From NCBI RefSeq assembly GCF_019459305.1, contig NZ_JAIBES010000066.1, forward strand, positions 1-64,000: DNA of 64,000 nucleotides, in the 5' to 3' direction. Made by a program: the position numbers and the translations under genes. Positions 1 through 7,815 of the stretch are shown here, piece after piece. Within the stretch, counting starts at the first letter, position 1. Each line of letters opens with the position of its first letter. Under the pieces are notes generated by a model. It did not search any database and was not told the origin of the DNA. It saw nothing but the letters and a program-made list of their open reading frames with translations. Source of the DNA: Sphingopyxis sp. GTDB lineage: Bacteria; Pseudomonadota; Alphaproteobacteria; Sphingomonadales; Sphingomonadaceae.

Positions 1-33
1 CATCGTCGCGGTCACGATGATGGGTGCGGCGCC

Positions 34-69
34 AGCGGCCCGGATGGGAGGGGGAATGGCCGGGCCGCT
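34..69. repeat. Hairpin downstream of peroxiredoxin gene
   Basis: Two perfect 10-base arms, 34-43 and 60-69, form a GC-rich inverted repeat just past the stop codon of the peroxiredoxin gene, which reads leftward. There is no T-run after the stem on the minus strand, so this is a hairpin that might stabilise or end the transcript but is not a clean intrinsic terminator. The first 33 bases of the window hold nothing I can assign. Confidence 0.35.
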
Positions 70-76
70 AATTGTG

Positions 77-637
77 TCAGGCCGCCTGTGCCAGCTTGCC
101 CTGATACGGGTTCGCCTTCACCCATTCGAGCGCCTTTTCGGGGGTCGATTCGACATAGGGATCGGTATCCGCGCCGACATCGTTGATGCCGGGCTCGACG
201 AACATCTGGACCACGACGCCGTCGTCGACGATCGCGGTGTAGCGCCAGCTGCGCATGCCGAAGCCGACGTGATCCTTGTTGATCAGCATGCCCATGCGGC
301 GCGTGAAGGCGCCCGAGCCGTCGGGGACCATCTTGACGTTCTGGACGCCCAGGCTCTTGCCCCAGTTGTACATCACGAACGCGTCGTTGACGCTGATGCA
401 ATGGATATCGGCGACGCCTTCGGCGGCGAAATCGCCATAGAGGCGCTCGAAACCGGGGCACTGTTCGTTCGAGCAGGTCGGGGTGTATGCGCCCGGCAGG
501 CCGAACAGGATGTGGCGACCGGTGCCAAAGGCTTCGCCGGTGTCAACGTCCTGCCAGCGGAACGGGTTCGGGCCGTCGAGGGCCTCATCGCGGACGCGCG
601 TCTTGAGGGTCACGGCGGGAACGGGTTGATTGATCAT
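77..637 (-). CDS. Peroxiredoxin (Prx5-like, AhpC/TSA fold)
   Basis: A thiol peroxidase of 186 residues that reduces hydrogen peroxide and organic peroxides in the cytoplasm. The active-site stretch PGAYTPTCSNEQCPGF (about residues 48-63) carries the peroxidatic Cys55 in the PxxxTxxC context typical of the Prx5/AhpE-type families; a further cysteine at 60 could be a resolving residue. A longer reading frame opens 14 codons upstream, but I chose the ATG at 637 because AAAGGA lies about ten bases before it and homologues start with a short MI(N/K)xGxxxP-type stretch. It is transcribed alone, with a 103-base gap to the next gene upstream. The usual reductant in this subfamily is glutathione/glutaredoxin or thioredoxin; the sequence does not decide which. 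Confidence 0.9.
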   Translation of the reverse strand: MINQPVPAVTLKTRVRDEALDGPNPFRWQDVDTGEAFGTGRHILFGLPGAYTPTCSNEQCPGFERLYGDFAAEGVADIHCISVNDAFVMYNWGKSLGVQNVKMVPDGSGAFTRRMGMLINKDHVGFGMRSWRYTAIVDDGVVVQMFVEPGINDVGADTDPYVESTPEKALEWVKANPYQGKLAQAA

Positions 638-740
638 GGGAGAGAATCCTTTCTGTGGGATTTTTGTGCGGCGCACCAAAAGCAGACCGGCGGACGCAGG
701 TCAAATCGAGTTGGCCGCTTATATTGATTGAGTCAGGCGA

Positions 741-1490
741 TCAGAGCGAAGACCAGAAGCGATGAAGTGCCGCCGCGACCTCTGCGGGTCGCTCGGCGAT
801 CGCCCAATGCCCTGCCCCGTCGATGACGGTTAGCGGAATGCCGGTGTTTGCGCTGAAGCGCTGCGCGACCGACAGTTGCACATATGGGTCGTCGGCGCCC
901 CAGATCAACGCCCCCTGCGCGGGCAATTTGTCGATATCGCGCGCCCAGTCATGCTCGAAACTCAGCCCCTTCGCCGAGCGATAAAGTTTCAGGATCGCGC
1001 GGCGCTTGTCCTTGTTCCGCCACTGCTCGGCCTCTTCGGACGCGATGTCAGCGGGCATGCCTTGCGCGGCAAGCCCCTCAGCGAGCTTAGCTGGTTTGCT
1101 GAGCACCATGAAGATTTCGCCGAGAATCGGGGTGTTCCAGATGCGTGCGACGCGGTGGCCGCGATAGTCGGGATCGATCACCGCGTTCGAGATCACCCAA
1201 CTGCGCAAGAGATCGGGACGCAGCATCGCGACGCGCTGCGCGATCAAGGCGCCCCAGTCGTGGCCAATGATGTCGATCGGTCCGTGCGCCGCGAACAAAG
1301 CCTCGGCTTGCTCGATCGCCCAGTCGGAATAGGCCTCCTTGGTCGCCGGGAAGCCCGCAGGCAACGGCGCGGTGAAGCCGGGCAGCGCCGGAACCGCGAC
1401 CGGCGTGTCGCCCAGGTCGAGCGCGGCGAGCAGCGGGCGCCAGATCGCCGGGCTGTCAGGGACGCCGTGGATGAAGAGTTTGGCGGTCAT
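741..1490 (-). CDS. Alpha/beta hydrolase (haloalkane dehalogenase / epoxide hydrolase-like)
   Basis: A 249-residue cytoplasmic alpha/beta-hydrolase. The nucleophile elbow is GHDWG (residues 76-80), so the nucleophile is Asp78, as in haloalkane dehalogenases, fluoroacetate dehalogenases and epoxide hydrolases and unlike esterases. An oxyanion-hole HG lies at residues 8-9, a probable catalytic acid in the GADD stretch near 200 and the catalytic His228 in GAGHW. A cap region lies between about 110 and 170. The protein is shorter than most epoxide hydrolases (about 290-320) and lacks the N-terminal extension. The substrate cannot be read from the sequence. It stands alone, with a palindromic repeat immediately upstream. 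Confidence 0.8.
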   Translation of the reverse strand: MTAKLFIHGVPDSPAIWRPLLAALDLGDTPVAVPALPGFTAPLPAGFPATKEAYSDWAIEQAEALFAAHGPIDIIGHDWGALIAQRVAMLRPDLLRSWVISNAVIDPDYRGHRVARIWNTPILGEIFMVLSKPAKLAEGLAAQGMPADIASEEAEQWRNKDKRRAILKLYRSAKGLSFEHDWARDIDKLPAQGALIWGADDPYVQLSVAQRFSANTGIPLTVIDGAGHWAIAERPAEVAAALHRFWSSL

Positions 1491-1500
1491 ATCGTCTCTC

Positions 1501-1578
1501 CGTCGCCCTCGCGAAGGCGGGGGCCGCTATCGAGGTTGCGCTACGCTGACAGCGGCCCCCACCTTCGCGGGAGCGACG
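1501..1578. repeat. REP-like inverted repeat, family A, copy 1
   Basis: Arms 1501-1528 and 1551-1578 are near-perfect reverse complements that begin CGTCGCC(C/T) and carry the core GCGAAGGCGGGGGCCGCT. The same element recurs at 15144, 22110 and 43958, always between genes. It lies between the hydrolase gene and mltG. Confidence 0.75.
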
Positions 1579-1596
1579 ATCAGGAGTTTCGGCGCT

Positions 1597-2538
1597 CTAC
1601 TCCATCTCGCCGCGTTCGCGGCGTAGCTGATACCATTTCTGCACATTGGCATTATGTTCGGACAGCGTCCGCGCAAAGATATGGCCGCCGTCGCCTTTCG
1701 CGACAAAGAACAGATAATCGGTCGGTTCAGGGTCGAGCACCGCGGCGATCGATGCCTTGCCGGGGTTAGCAATCGGCCCCTTGGGCAGGCCGATCATGCT
1801 GTAGGTGTTGTAATCATTCACCGCCTGAATTTCGGAGCGCAGGATGCGGCGGCCGAGCGGTTTGCCCTTGGTGAGCGGGTAGATGATCGTCGGGTCGGCT
1901 TGCAGTTTCATGCCGACCGCGAGCCGGTTGGTATAGACCCCGGCGACAGTGCGGCGTTCGGCGGGAACGCCGGTTTCCTTTTCGACGATCGAGGCGAGCG
2001 TGATCGCTTCGTTGCGATCCTTGGCCGCCGTACGCGGGGTGCGCTTGGCCCACAGCTCGTTGAACGCCTTGTCCATCGCCGCCTGCATGCGTTTGACGAC
2101 CGCGGCGCGGCTTTCGCCGGTGGTGAAGGCGTAGCTGTCGGGCAGGATGCTGCCCTCAGGTGGCACGGGGATTTCGCCGGTCAGCCGCTTTTCGGCCATC
2201 AGCCGGTCCCACACCATGATCGACGGCATGCCTTCGGGGATCATCACGAGCCGCTGGATCGTTTTGCCCGATTGGAACAACGCGAGGATGTCGCCTGCGT
2301 CCATCCCCTTTTCGATCTTATATTCGCCGGGTTTGATCGGGTCGTCGGAGGCGAAGAAGCGCGCTTCGTTGCGGAAGCTGGAGGCGGAGACCGCACCGGC
2401 CTTTTCGAGGATTTCGCCGGCCTTGGCGATGCTCGCGCCCTGTGGGATCACGACGACCGTTTCCTGTGGCGCGCCGCCCGAGCAAGCTGCCAGCAGCGCG
2501 GCCAGAATGGCGATCGTCAGCCAGCGAAACGAATGCAC
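1597..2538 (-). CDS. mltG: Endolytic murein transglycosylase MltG, lipoprotein form
   Basis: A YceG/MltG-family lytic transglycosylase of 313 residues that cleaves nascent glycan strands in the periplasm and helps set glycan length. The catalytic motif ASIVEKETG (residues 182-190) contains the conserved Glu186, and LQADPT (212-217) is the family's other hallmark. A LysM-like segment precedes the catalytic domain. Canonical MltG is held by one N-terminal transmembrane helix. Here the first 20 residues end in a lipobox, LLAAC, with Cys19 followed by Ser, so it looks like a lipoprotein; the +2 Ser suggests outer-membrane sorting if Lol rules apply. It follows fabF and acpP on the same strand, a common alphaproteobacterial order, with 223 bases of repeats between it and fabF. 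Confidence 0.9.
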   Translation of the reverse strand: MHSFRWLTIAILAALLAACSGGAPQETVVVIPQGASIAKAGEILEKAGAVSASSFRNEARFFASDDPIKPGEYKIEKGMDAGDILALFQSGKTIQRLVMIPEGMPSIMVWDRLMAEKRLTGEIPVPPEGSILPDSYAFTTGESRAAVVKRMQAAMDKAFNELWAKRTPRTAAKDRNEAITLASIVEKETGVPAERRTVAGVYTNRLAVGMKLQADPTIIYPLTKGKPLGRRILRSEIQAVNDYNTYSMIGLPKGPIANPGKASIAAVLDPEPTDYLFFVAKGDGGHIFARTLSEHNANVQKWYQLRRERGEME

Positions 2539-2558
2539 CTGATTCTCCCAATCTTGTC

Positions 2559-2617
2559 CTTAAAGCGACAAAAGATACGCATGTGCGCGTTCAAAATATC
2601 TCCTTTGTCGCTTTAAG
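2559..2617. repeat. 14-bp perfect inverted repeat upstream of mltG
   Basis: The arms CTTAAAGCGACAAA (2559-2572) and its exact reverse complement (2604-2617) flank 31 bases, 20 bases upstream of the mltG start. Unlike the other repeats here the arms are AT-containing, and no other copy was noticed in the window. It could be an operator, the ends of a tiny mobile element or a leader hairpin. Confidence 0.6.
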
Positions 2618-2678
2618 CCAGCGGCAGCGACAGGGATGATAGAGCATGGCGGCGAAATGCAGGAAAGAGGTTTTAGTT

Positions 2679-2754
2679 CGTCATTGCGAGCGAAGCGAAG
2701 CAATCCAGAGCGGCTTGTCACACCCTGGATTGCTTCGCTCTGCTCGCAATGACG
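2679..2754. repeat. REP-like inverted repeat, family B, copy 1
   Basis: The 30-base arms 2679-2708 and 2725-2754 are reverse complements with one mismatch; the core is GTCATTGCGAGCGAAGCGAA. It lies just past the fabF stop codon and may act as that gene's 3' hairpin. A collapsed single-arm copy is at 61489. Confidence 0.75.
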
Positions 2755-2761
2755 AGCGCTT

Positions 2762-4018
2762 TTAGATCGCCTTCACGATCACGCTGGCATTGGTGCCGCC
2801 AAAGCCGAAGCTGTTGTTCAGCGCCGCCTTCACCGGGCGCTTCTTCGCGGTGTGCGGGACGAGGTCGACGCCCTCGGTGCCTTCATCCGGATTGTCGAGG
2901 TTGAGCGTCGGGGGGACGATCTGGTCGCGGATCGCGAGGATGCAGAAGATCGTCTCGACTGCCCCGGCACCGCCGAGCAGGTGGCCGATCGCCGATTTGG
3001 TCGAGCTCATCGACACGTCGCCGATCGCGTTGCCGAACAGCCGCTTGACAGCGCCAAGCTCGATCGTGTCGGCCATCGTCGAGGTGCCGTGGGCGTTGAT
3101 ATAATCGATGTCCGACGGGGTCATTCCCGCCTTTTTCAGTGCCATTTCCATCGAGCGGAACGCGCCCGACCCTTCGGGGTGCGGCGCGGTGACGTGATAG
3201 GCGTCGCCCGAAAGGCCGTAACCGACGACTTCGGCATAGATTTTGGCGCCGCGCGCCTTGGCATGTTCATATTCCTCGAGCACCACGACGCCCGCGCCTT
3301 CGCCCATGACGAACCCGTCGCGGTCCTTGTCATAGGGGCGGCTCGCCGCTTCGGGGCGGTCGTTATAGCTCATGTTGAGCGCGCGCGCCTGCGCGAAGCC
3401 CGCGATACCGATCGGACAGATGGTCGCCTCGGCGCCGCCCGCCAGCATGATGTCGGCATCGTCGTCGCGGATCATCCGCGCCGCATCGCCGATCGAATGC
3501 GCGCCGGTCGAACAGGCGGTGACGACCGCGTGGTTCGGTCCCATCAGCCCATATTTGATGCTGACCTGGCCCGAGATCAGGTTGATCAGGCGGCCGTGGA
3601 CGAAGTGCGGACTGACCCGGCCGGGACCCTTTTCGGCGAGCAACAGGCTTTCGCTTTCGATGCCCGGCAGGCCGCCGATGCCCGAGCCGATCGAACAACC
3701 CGCGCGAAGCTTTTGTGCCTCGGTCATGTCCTCGAGACCCGCATCCTCGATCGCCTGCCCCGCTGCATCGATGCCGTAGATGATGAACGGGTCGACCTGG
3801 CGCTGCACCTTGTGGTCGACGCGCTGGCCGGGGTCGAAACCATATTCATGGTCCGGTCCCTTGACCTCGCACGCGATCGTGCATTTATAGTCGGAGGCGT
3901 CGAAATGGGTGATCTGACCCGCGCCCGATTTGCCCGCGAGCAGATTGGCCCAAGTGGTTTCCACGTCGGCGCCCAGCGGCGTCACCAAACCCAATCCCGT
4001 CACGACAACGCGGCGCAT
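2762..4018 (-). CDS. fabF: Beta-ketoacyl-ACP synthase II
   Basis: KAS II (418 residues) condenses malonyl-ACP with acyl-ACP in fatty-acid elongation. The catalytic triad is visible: Cys169 in VVTACSTG, His310 in INAHGTST and His346 in SAIGHLLGGAG. Two in-frame ATGs lie six bases apart (4024 and 4018); I prefer 4018 because AAAGGA abuts the first ATG but sits at normal spacing from the second. It is downstream of acpP on the same strand, separated by a strong terminator, so it probably needs read-through or its own promoter. This pairing of acpP and fabF is standard. Confidence 0.95.
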   Translation of the reverse strand: MRRVVVTGLGLVTPLGADVETTWANLLAGKSGAGQITHFDASDYKCTIACEVKGPDHEYGFDPGQRVDHKVQRQVDPFIIYGIDAAGQAIEDAGLEDMTEAQKLRAGCSIGSGIGGLPGIESESLLLAEKGPGRVSPHFVHGRLINLISGQVSIKYGLMGPNHAVVTACSTGAHSIGDAARMIRDDDADIMLAGGAEATICPIGIAGFAQARALNMSYNDRPEAASRPYDKDRDGFVMGEGAGVVVLEEYEHAKARGAKIYAEVVGYGLSGDAYHVTAPHPEGSGAFRSMEMALKKAGMTPSDIDYINAHGTSTMADTIELGAVKRLFGNAIGDVSMSSTKSAIGHLLGGAGAVETIFCILAIRDQIVPPTLNLDNPDEGTEGVDLVPHTAKKRPVKAALNNSFGFGGTNASVIVKAI

Positions 4019-4100
4019 AGTCATTCCTTTCGTCGGTCCCTGCCCCGGCAGGTTCCCGCATTACATCTGTTGAGCACGCTTCTAACGAGCGCTGGACCAT

Positions 4101-4148
4101 AAAAAAAGCTTCCCGGCCCCTGCACGCAAGCGCTCGGGACCGGGAAGC
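4101..4148 (-). terminator. Intrinsic terminator after acpP
   Basis: On the minus strand a 12-bp stem (arms 4137-4148 and 4108-4119, one mismatch) built on GCTTCCCGG is followed by a run of seven T (4101-4107 read as A on the plus strand). It lies between acpP and fabF and would give a short, abundant acpP transcript with reduced read-through into fabF. Confidence 0.85.
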
Positions 4149-4203
4149 CGGAAACGCGTGGGCAGCGTCGCCGCCACGTCCGGCGATGCCGGACCGGGCC
4201 GCT

Positions 4204-4440
4204 TTAGCCCTTGTTCGCTTCGATATAGTCGATCGCGTCCTTGACGGTGGCGATCTTTTCCGCCGCATCATCGGGGATTTCGACGCCAAATTCTTCTTCG
4301 AATGCCATCACCAGTTCGACAATGTCGAGGCTGTCGGCGCCCAGATCATCGATGAAGCTCGCTTCTTCGGTGACCTTGTCGGCTTCGACGCCCAGATGTT
4401 CGACAACGATCTTCTTAACCTTTTCGGCCGAATCGCTCAT
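4204..4440 (-). CDS. acpP: Acyl carrier protein
   Basis: A 78-residue acidic helical protein that carries growing acyl chains on a 4'-phosphopantetheine arm. The attachment site is Ser37 in [10 protein letters not shown], the invariant DSL motif. Length and sequence are typical. AAAAGGA lies eight bases before the ATG. The gene is followed by a strong terminator and then fabF. It is one of the most secure calls in the window. Confidence 0.97.
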   Translation of the reverse strand: MSDSAEKVKKIVVEHLGVEADKVTEEASFIDDLGADSLDIVELVMAFEEEFGVEIPDDAAEKIATVKDAIDYIEANKG

Positions 4441-4484
4441 GCGCTATTCCTTTTCTGACTAAGCCGTGAATGTTGGAAATTGCC

Positions 4485-5657
4485 CTAGTGTCCGTGGAAG
4501 GGACTGGCAAGAGGGCTGGTATCGACCAGTTCCTCCTCCGCCGCGCTATAGGCGGAACGCCTCCCCTTCTGTCCGTCCGGCACCTGTGTCACGAAATAGG
4601 CAGTGCCGGTGCCTGCTTCAAGATCGTACCACAGCCCCGATCGCAATCCATAGGCATCGCCAGAGTGGCCCAGCCGCCGCCGTCCGTCGCCGAAAAGGTC
4701 ATCGCGGCACCCCGGCCCGGTCGCCGCGCCGCTGCCCGTGCTGTGCATCGCGGCGCCATATTCGCAGAAAAAGCCGCCGGTCCCCTCGCCCGTCGACGGG
4801 CGGACCGGGGTCATGGCTTCCAGCCGAGCGAGGCTGTCGGCGGTCAGGAAACCATCGCCGCGACGTAGCAGCATGACCCCAATCCGCGCCAACCCGTTCG
4901 CCGAAATGCGCAGGCCGCCTTGCGGACTGAAGCCCGCGCCATGGCGGGCGAGCCGGTAGGTGCCGAGGTTGCAGCTGCCGTCGGTCGCCGGAACGACAGG
5001 ACAGGCTGGGCGAACGCCCTTCATGTCGTCGCGGACGACCGAGCCGTCGGCACCGTACAGCACCACCGCGCGCGCCACCGCGGCGTCGCTGCAGGTCGGC
5101 CAGTTGAAACAGGCGTCGATCCCCAGCGGGCGCAGCACAAGCCGAGCCATCGCCCGATCGAACCGGTCATCCGCCGCGCCTTCGATCGCCGCGGCGACGA
5201 CCGGATAGTTGAGATTGGCATAAACGAAAACGCCGCCCGGCGCGCGCGGTGCGTCCCATGCCGCCGGGTTCTGAAGCGCCGCTTCCAGATCGGCACCCAG
5301 CGGCAGCGCATAATCGACCCGATCTGCGAGCCCGGAGCGATGCCCCAGCAGCTGTGCAAGCGTGATCGCCTGATCGGGATAGACGGGATGGCGAAGTCGC
5401 CAGCCAAGGTAGTCCGAGACGTCACGGTCGAGATCGAGCCGCCCTTGCTCGACCAGCCGCAGCACGCCGAGCGCGACGACGAGTTTCGACACCGATGCAA
5501 TGCGGACCGGGTCATCCGCCGTCAGTGCGCGTTCGTTCGCCCGGTCGGCCTGCCCCACGACCACGCGCGTTTCGACCGTCCCGTCGCGGTCGAAATCGAC
5601 CACCACCGCAGCGGGCGGGGACGGCGCAGAGGCGAGCAAGGCGATGGCGAGCAGCAT
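4485..5657 (-). CDS. Serine hydrolase, beta-lactamase/D-Ala-D-Ala carboxypeptidase family (S12)
   Basis: A 390-residue exported protein of the penicillin-binding-protein-like fold (Beta-lactamase family, MEROPS S12). It starts with a short hydrophobic signal segment (about residues 1-16). The SxxK motif is S55-V-S-K58, the YxN motif is Y146-A-N148, and HSG near residue 345 takes the place of the KTG triad, as in many class C-like esterases and peptidases. Such proteins range from peptidoglycan peptidases to esterases, and the substrate cannot be assigned. It begins only 31 bases after the stop of the TPR regulator gene and probably shares its transcript. Confidence 0.85.
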   Translation of the reverse strand: MLLAIALLASAPSPPAAVVVDFDRDGTVETRVVVGQADRANERALTADDPVRIASVSKLVVALGVLRLVEQGRLDLDRDVSDYLGWRLRHPVYPDQAITLAQLLGHRSGLADRVDYALPLGADLEAALQNPAAWDAPRAPGGVFVYANLNYPVVAAAIEGAADDRFDRAMARLVLRPLGIDACFNWPTCSDAAVARAVVLYGADGSVVRDDMKGVRPACPVVPATDGSCNLGTYRLARHGAGFSPQGGLRISANGLARIGVMLLRRGDGFLTADSLARLEAMTPVRPSTGEGTGGFFCEYGAAMHSTGSGAATGPGCRDDLFGDGRRRLGHSGDAYGLRSGLWYDLEAGTGTAYFVTQVPDGQKGRRSAYSAAEEELVDTSPLASPFHGH

Positions 5658-5688
5658 CGGTCCGTTCTGCTTGGCACGTTTCAGCGCG

Positions 5689-7443
5689 TCAAGGCGCGGG
5701 CTTGGCGGGAACGACCCCCGAATCGCGCAGCGCCGCCGACGCCCGCTGGATCACTGCTGGCGTGATCATAAACCGACCGAGCACCGTTTCAGGCGAAGCG
5801 TTCGCTGGTTGACGGGTATATGCGAGCAGACGGCGCCATTCCGCTTGTCCCGCCGCCACATCGCCCTGACGGGCCAGCACAATGGCGCGGACCATCAAAA
5901 ATTGGGGTTCCATCGTGCTGGGCGATGGCATCTGGCCGAGCACCGCGCTCGCTTCAGCTTGCTCGCCGCGCTGCGACAGGATGAATGCGAGCGTGACCGC
6001 TGGGACACCGGGAGAGGAATCGTCGAGCGCCAGTGACCGACGGAGCAGCGCTTCCCCGGCCTCGGCCTGCCCGCAGGTGATTTTGAACAACCCCAGAAAA
6101 CCCGCCATGTCCGGATCATAGGGATTCAGCCGCAATGCCGCTTCGCCCATCGTGTTGCCGCGCTGGCAATCACCCGCATAAAAATTGGCGCGAGACATTG
6201 CGAACAGCCCTGCCGATGAGCTGGGACTGCTCTCATACGCCCGCAAGGCCAGCGACCGCGCCTCGTCAAAAGCTTCGCGGCCCGCCGGCGTCATGCGCTG
6301 CGGCTGCCAGTCACCAAAGCGCAGCAGCGACAAGGCGGCGAGAGCCACCGGGTCGCGGTCATTCTGTTTCAATGTCGCCCGCAGGCAGGCTTCGACCTGC
6401 CGGGCATAGGGCATATTGCGCATCTGGCGAAGGCGGTTGAATTGCGCGAGACAAGGATAGCCGGGGGAGAAACGTTCTGGCTCGCGCTGCACCTGATCGC
6501 GCACGATCACCCCATAGTCCCCCGCAATCTGAGCGATGCTTGGCTCCATGGCAGCGATATTGGGCATATTATCGTCGGCGACCCGCACCTGCTGCGACCA
6601 GATCGCGCGCTGGTCACCCACCCGATTGAGCACCAGCGTAACCTCGCCCGCTCCCTGCTGGTTGACGACCATCGACACGTCGAGACGGTAATCCGCGGAC
6701 CGTGATGTCGCAGCGCCGGGCGCCTTTGCGCTCAACAGGTCGATTAACGCGAAGCGCCGTACTCCATCGCGCAGCTTGCTGTCGATCGCGCGCGCAAGGG
6801 CGCGCGAGTTGGGCCTGTTTCCCGAAACTGGTTCGCTGACTTCGAGCGTGGCCACCGGAACGGACGTGCCGACGAACAGGCGATCGGGGCCGCTGCGCAG
6901 CGTCCACAGCGCAAACAGCGCCAGCGCGACCAGCACAAAGGCAATGATCCAGCGACCGTAGCGCGGCGGCGTGCCGCGAGCCGCAGTGCCCGGTACGCGC
7001 GGCGACCCAGCCTGGTCGCCGCCGGGAGCAGTCTTGACGTCACCCTCTCCGTTTCGCCCGTCGAGCGAACGTTCGGGCGGCGCGACGCGGTGCTGGACGA
7101 CCACCTCGTAACTTCCCTGCGGCACGCGCAGCCGGTGAATCCACGGGGTGTCGGCATAGTAGCGATCAAGTAGCGTCCGCAGGCGGCCAACCATGACGCG
7201 CGGATAGCTATCGACGGCCGGATCAAAATCGGCACTGCGGCCCAAAGCTTCGGTCGCGATGGCGTAAGCCTTGGGTGAACTGCGCCCGCCGCGCAACCGG
7301 TGCTCGACCAGGAACTGCAGCAAACGCGACAGCACCGGCGAGCGGACAAACAGCGGCGATTCGAGCAGCCGCTCCAGCTCCTCCGCAATTATCCGGTCGT
7401 TTCCGCCGGCCGCTTGCGTATCATTCGCTTTCGCGTGGTCCAT
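5689..7443 (-). CDS. Membrane-anchored transcriptional regulator with periplasmic TPR-like repeats (CadC-like)
   Basis: A 584-residue three-part protein. Residues about 18-120 form the N-terminal domain found in many sphingomonad and rhizobial adenylate-cyclase-like or TPR proteins, with the pattern SPxLSRLLQFLVE...FDPxxDxxxRVxxGRLRxxLxxYY...LPxGxY, thought to be a winged-helix DNA-binding module. A charged linker follows, then one transmembrane helix at about 165-182 and a C-terminal part of about 400 residues rich in alanine helices that reads as TPR-like repeats. This topology is that of one-component sensors such as CadC. The longer frame opens at 7488, but ATG 7443 has GAGGG at good spacing. 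The downstream serine hydrolase is a likely target or partner. Confidence 0.7.
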   Translation of the reverse strand: MDHAKANDTQAAGGNDRIIAEELERLLESPLFVRSPVLSRLLQFLVEHRLRGGRSSPKAYAIATEALGRSADFDPAVDSYPRVMVGRLRTLLDRYYADTPWIHRLRVPQGSYEVVVQHRVAPPERSLDGRNGEGDVKTAPGGDQAGSPRVPGTAARGTPPRYGRWIIAFVLVALALFALWTLRSGPDRLFVGTSVPVATLEVSEPVSGNRPNSRALARAIDSKLRDGVRRFALIDLLSAKAPGAATSRSADYRLDVSMVVNQQGAGEVTLVLNRVGDQRAIWSQQVRVADDNMPNIAAMEPSIAQIAGDYGVIVRDQVQREPERFSPGYPCLAQFNRLRQMRNMPYARQVEACLRATLKQNDRDPVALAALSLLRFGDWQPQRMTPAGREAFDEARSLALRAYESSPSSSAGLFAMSRANFYAGDCQRGNTMGEAALRLNPYDPDMAGFLGLFKITCGQAEAGEALLRRSLALDDSSPGVPAVTLAFILSQRGEQAEASAVLGQMPSPSTMEPQFLMVRAIVLARQGDVAAGQAEWRRLLAYTRQPANASPETVLGRFMITPAVIQRASAALRDSGVVPAKPAP

Positions 7444-7815
7444 GCTACCCTCAATTGCCCACAACGAGCGCTGCGGTAGATACGCCAATCAATTATCGCG
7501 ACCAGCCATTGTTACTCCCACGTAACGGTAACAGGAAGGACCGTTGCCATAGCAGAAGAGCGACGAGACGCCAATCTGGAACGATGAATCGAGAAACCAG
7601 GTAAAGAAAGGGTTATCAACCGGCAACATCAAGGCATGTGACCCCTTGTAACTGCCAAATGTCGGATATCCTGCCATCATTACATCGTCGCGCCCTTCCT
7701 ACATCGGTGCGACATTGAGGCCGAAAGGCGAAGCGTGCGAGCTGGTCCCTGGCATTCTTCATTATCCTCCGGTTTCAGTTCAAGACTTCGCCGGACGGGA
7801 TGACAGCCCCACCTG
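7444..7815. other. Intergenic region, 372 bases, with small repeated GTTAC/GTAAC motif
   Basis: No convincing gene lies here. It is less GC-rich than its surroundings. At 7511-7533 there is GTTAC, six bases, GTAAC, then GGTAACA, giving an inverted repeat plus a third half-site, 68-90 bases upstream of the regulator start. That position suits an operator or promoter region for the regulator. A 63-codon minus-strand frame at 7489-7680 was judged not coding. Confidence 0.4.
7511..7533 (-). promoter_or_regulatory. Possible operator: GTTAC-N6-GTAAC with extra half-site
   Basis: The palindrome GTTACTCCCACGTAAC is followed directly by GGTAACA. The spacing and the third half-site resemble a binding site for a dimeric regulator. 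It is upstream of the CadC-like regulator gene, suggesting autoregulation, but no consensus is known to me. Confidence 0.3.

Noticed and set aside
7489-7680. Minus-strand frame of 63 codons in the regulator upstream region
   Set aside because: No good ribosome-binding site, no recognisable family, and its composition differs from coding DNA here; it overlaps the probable promoter region.
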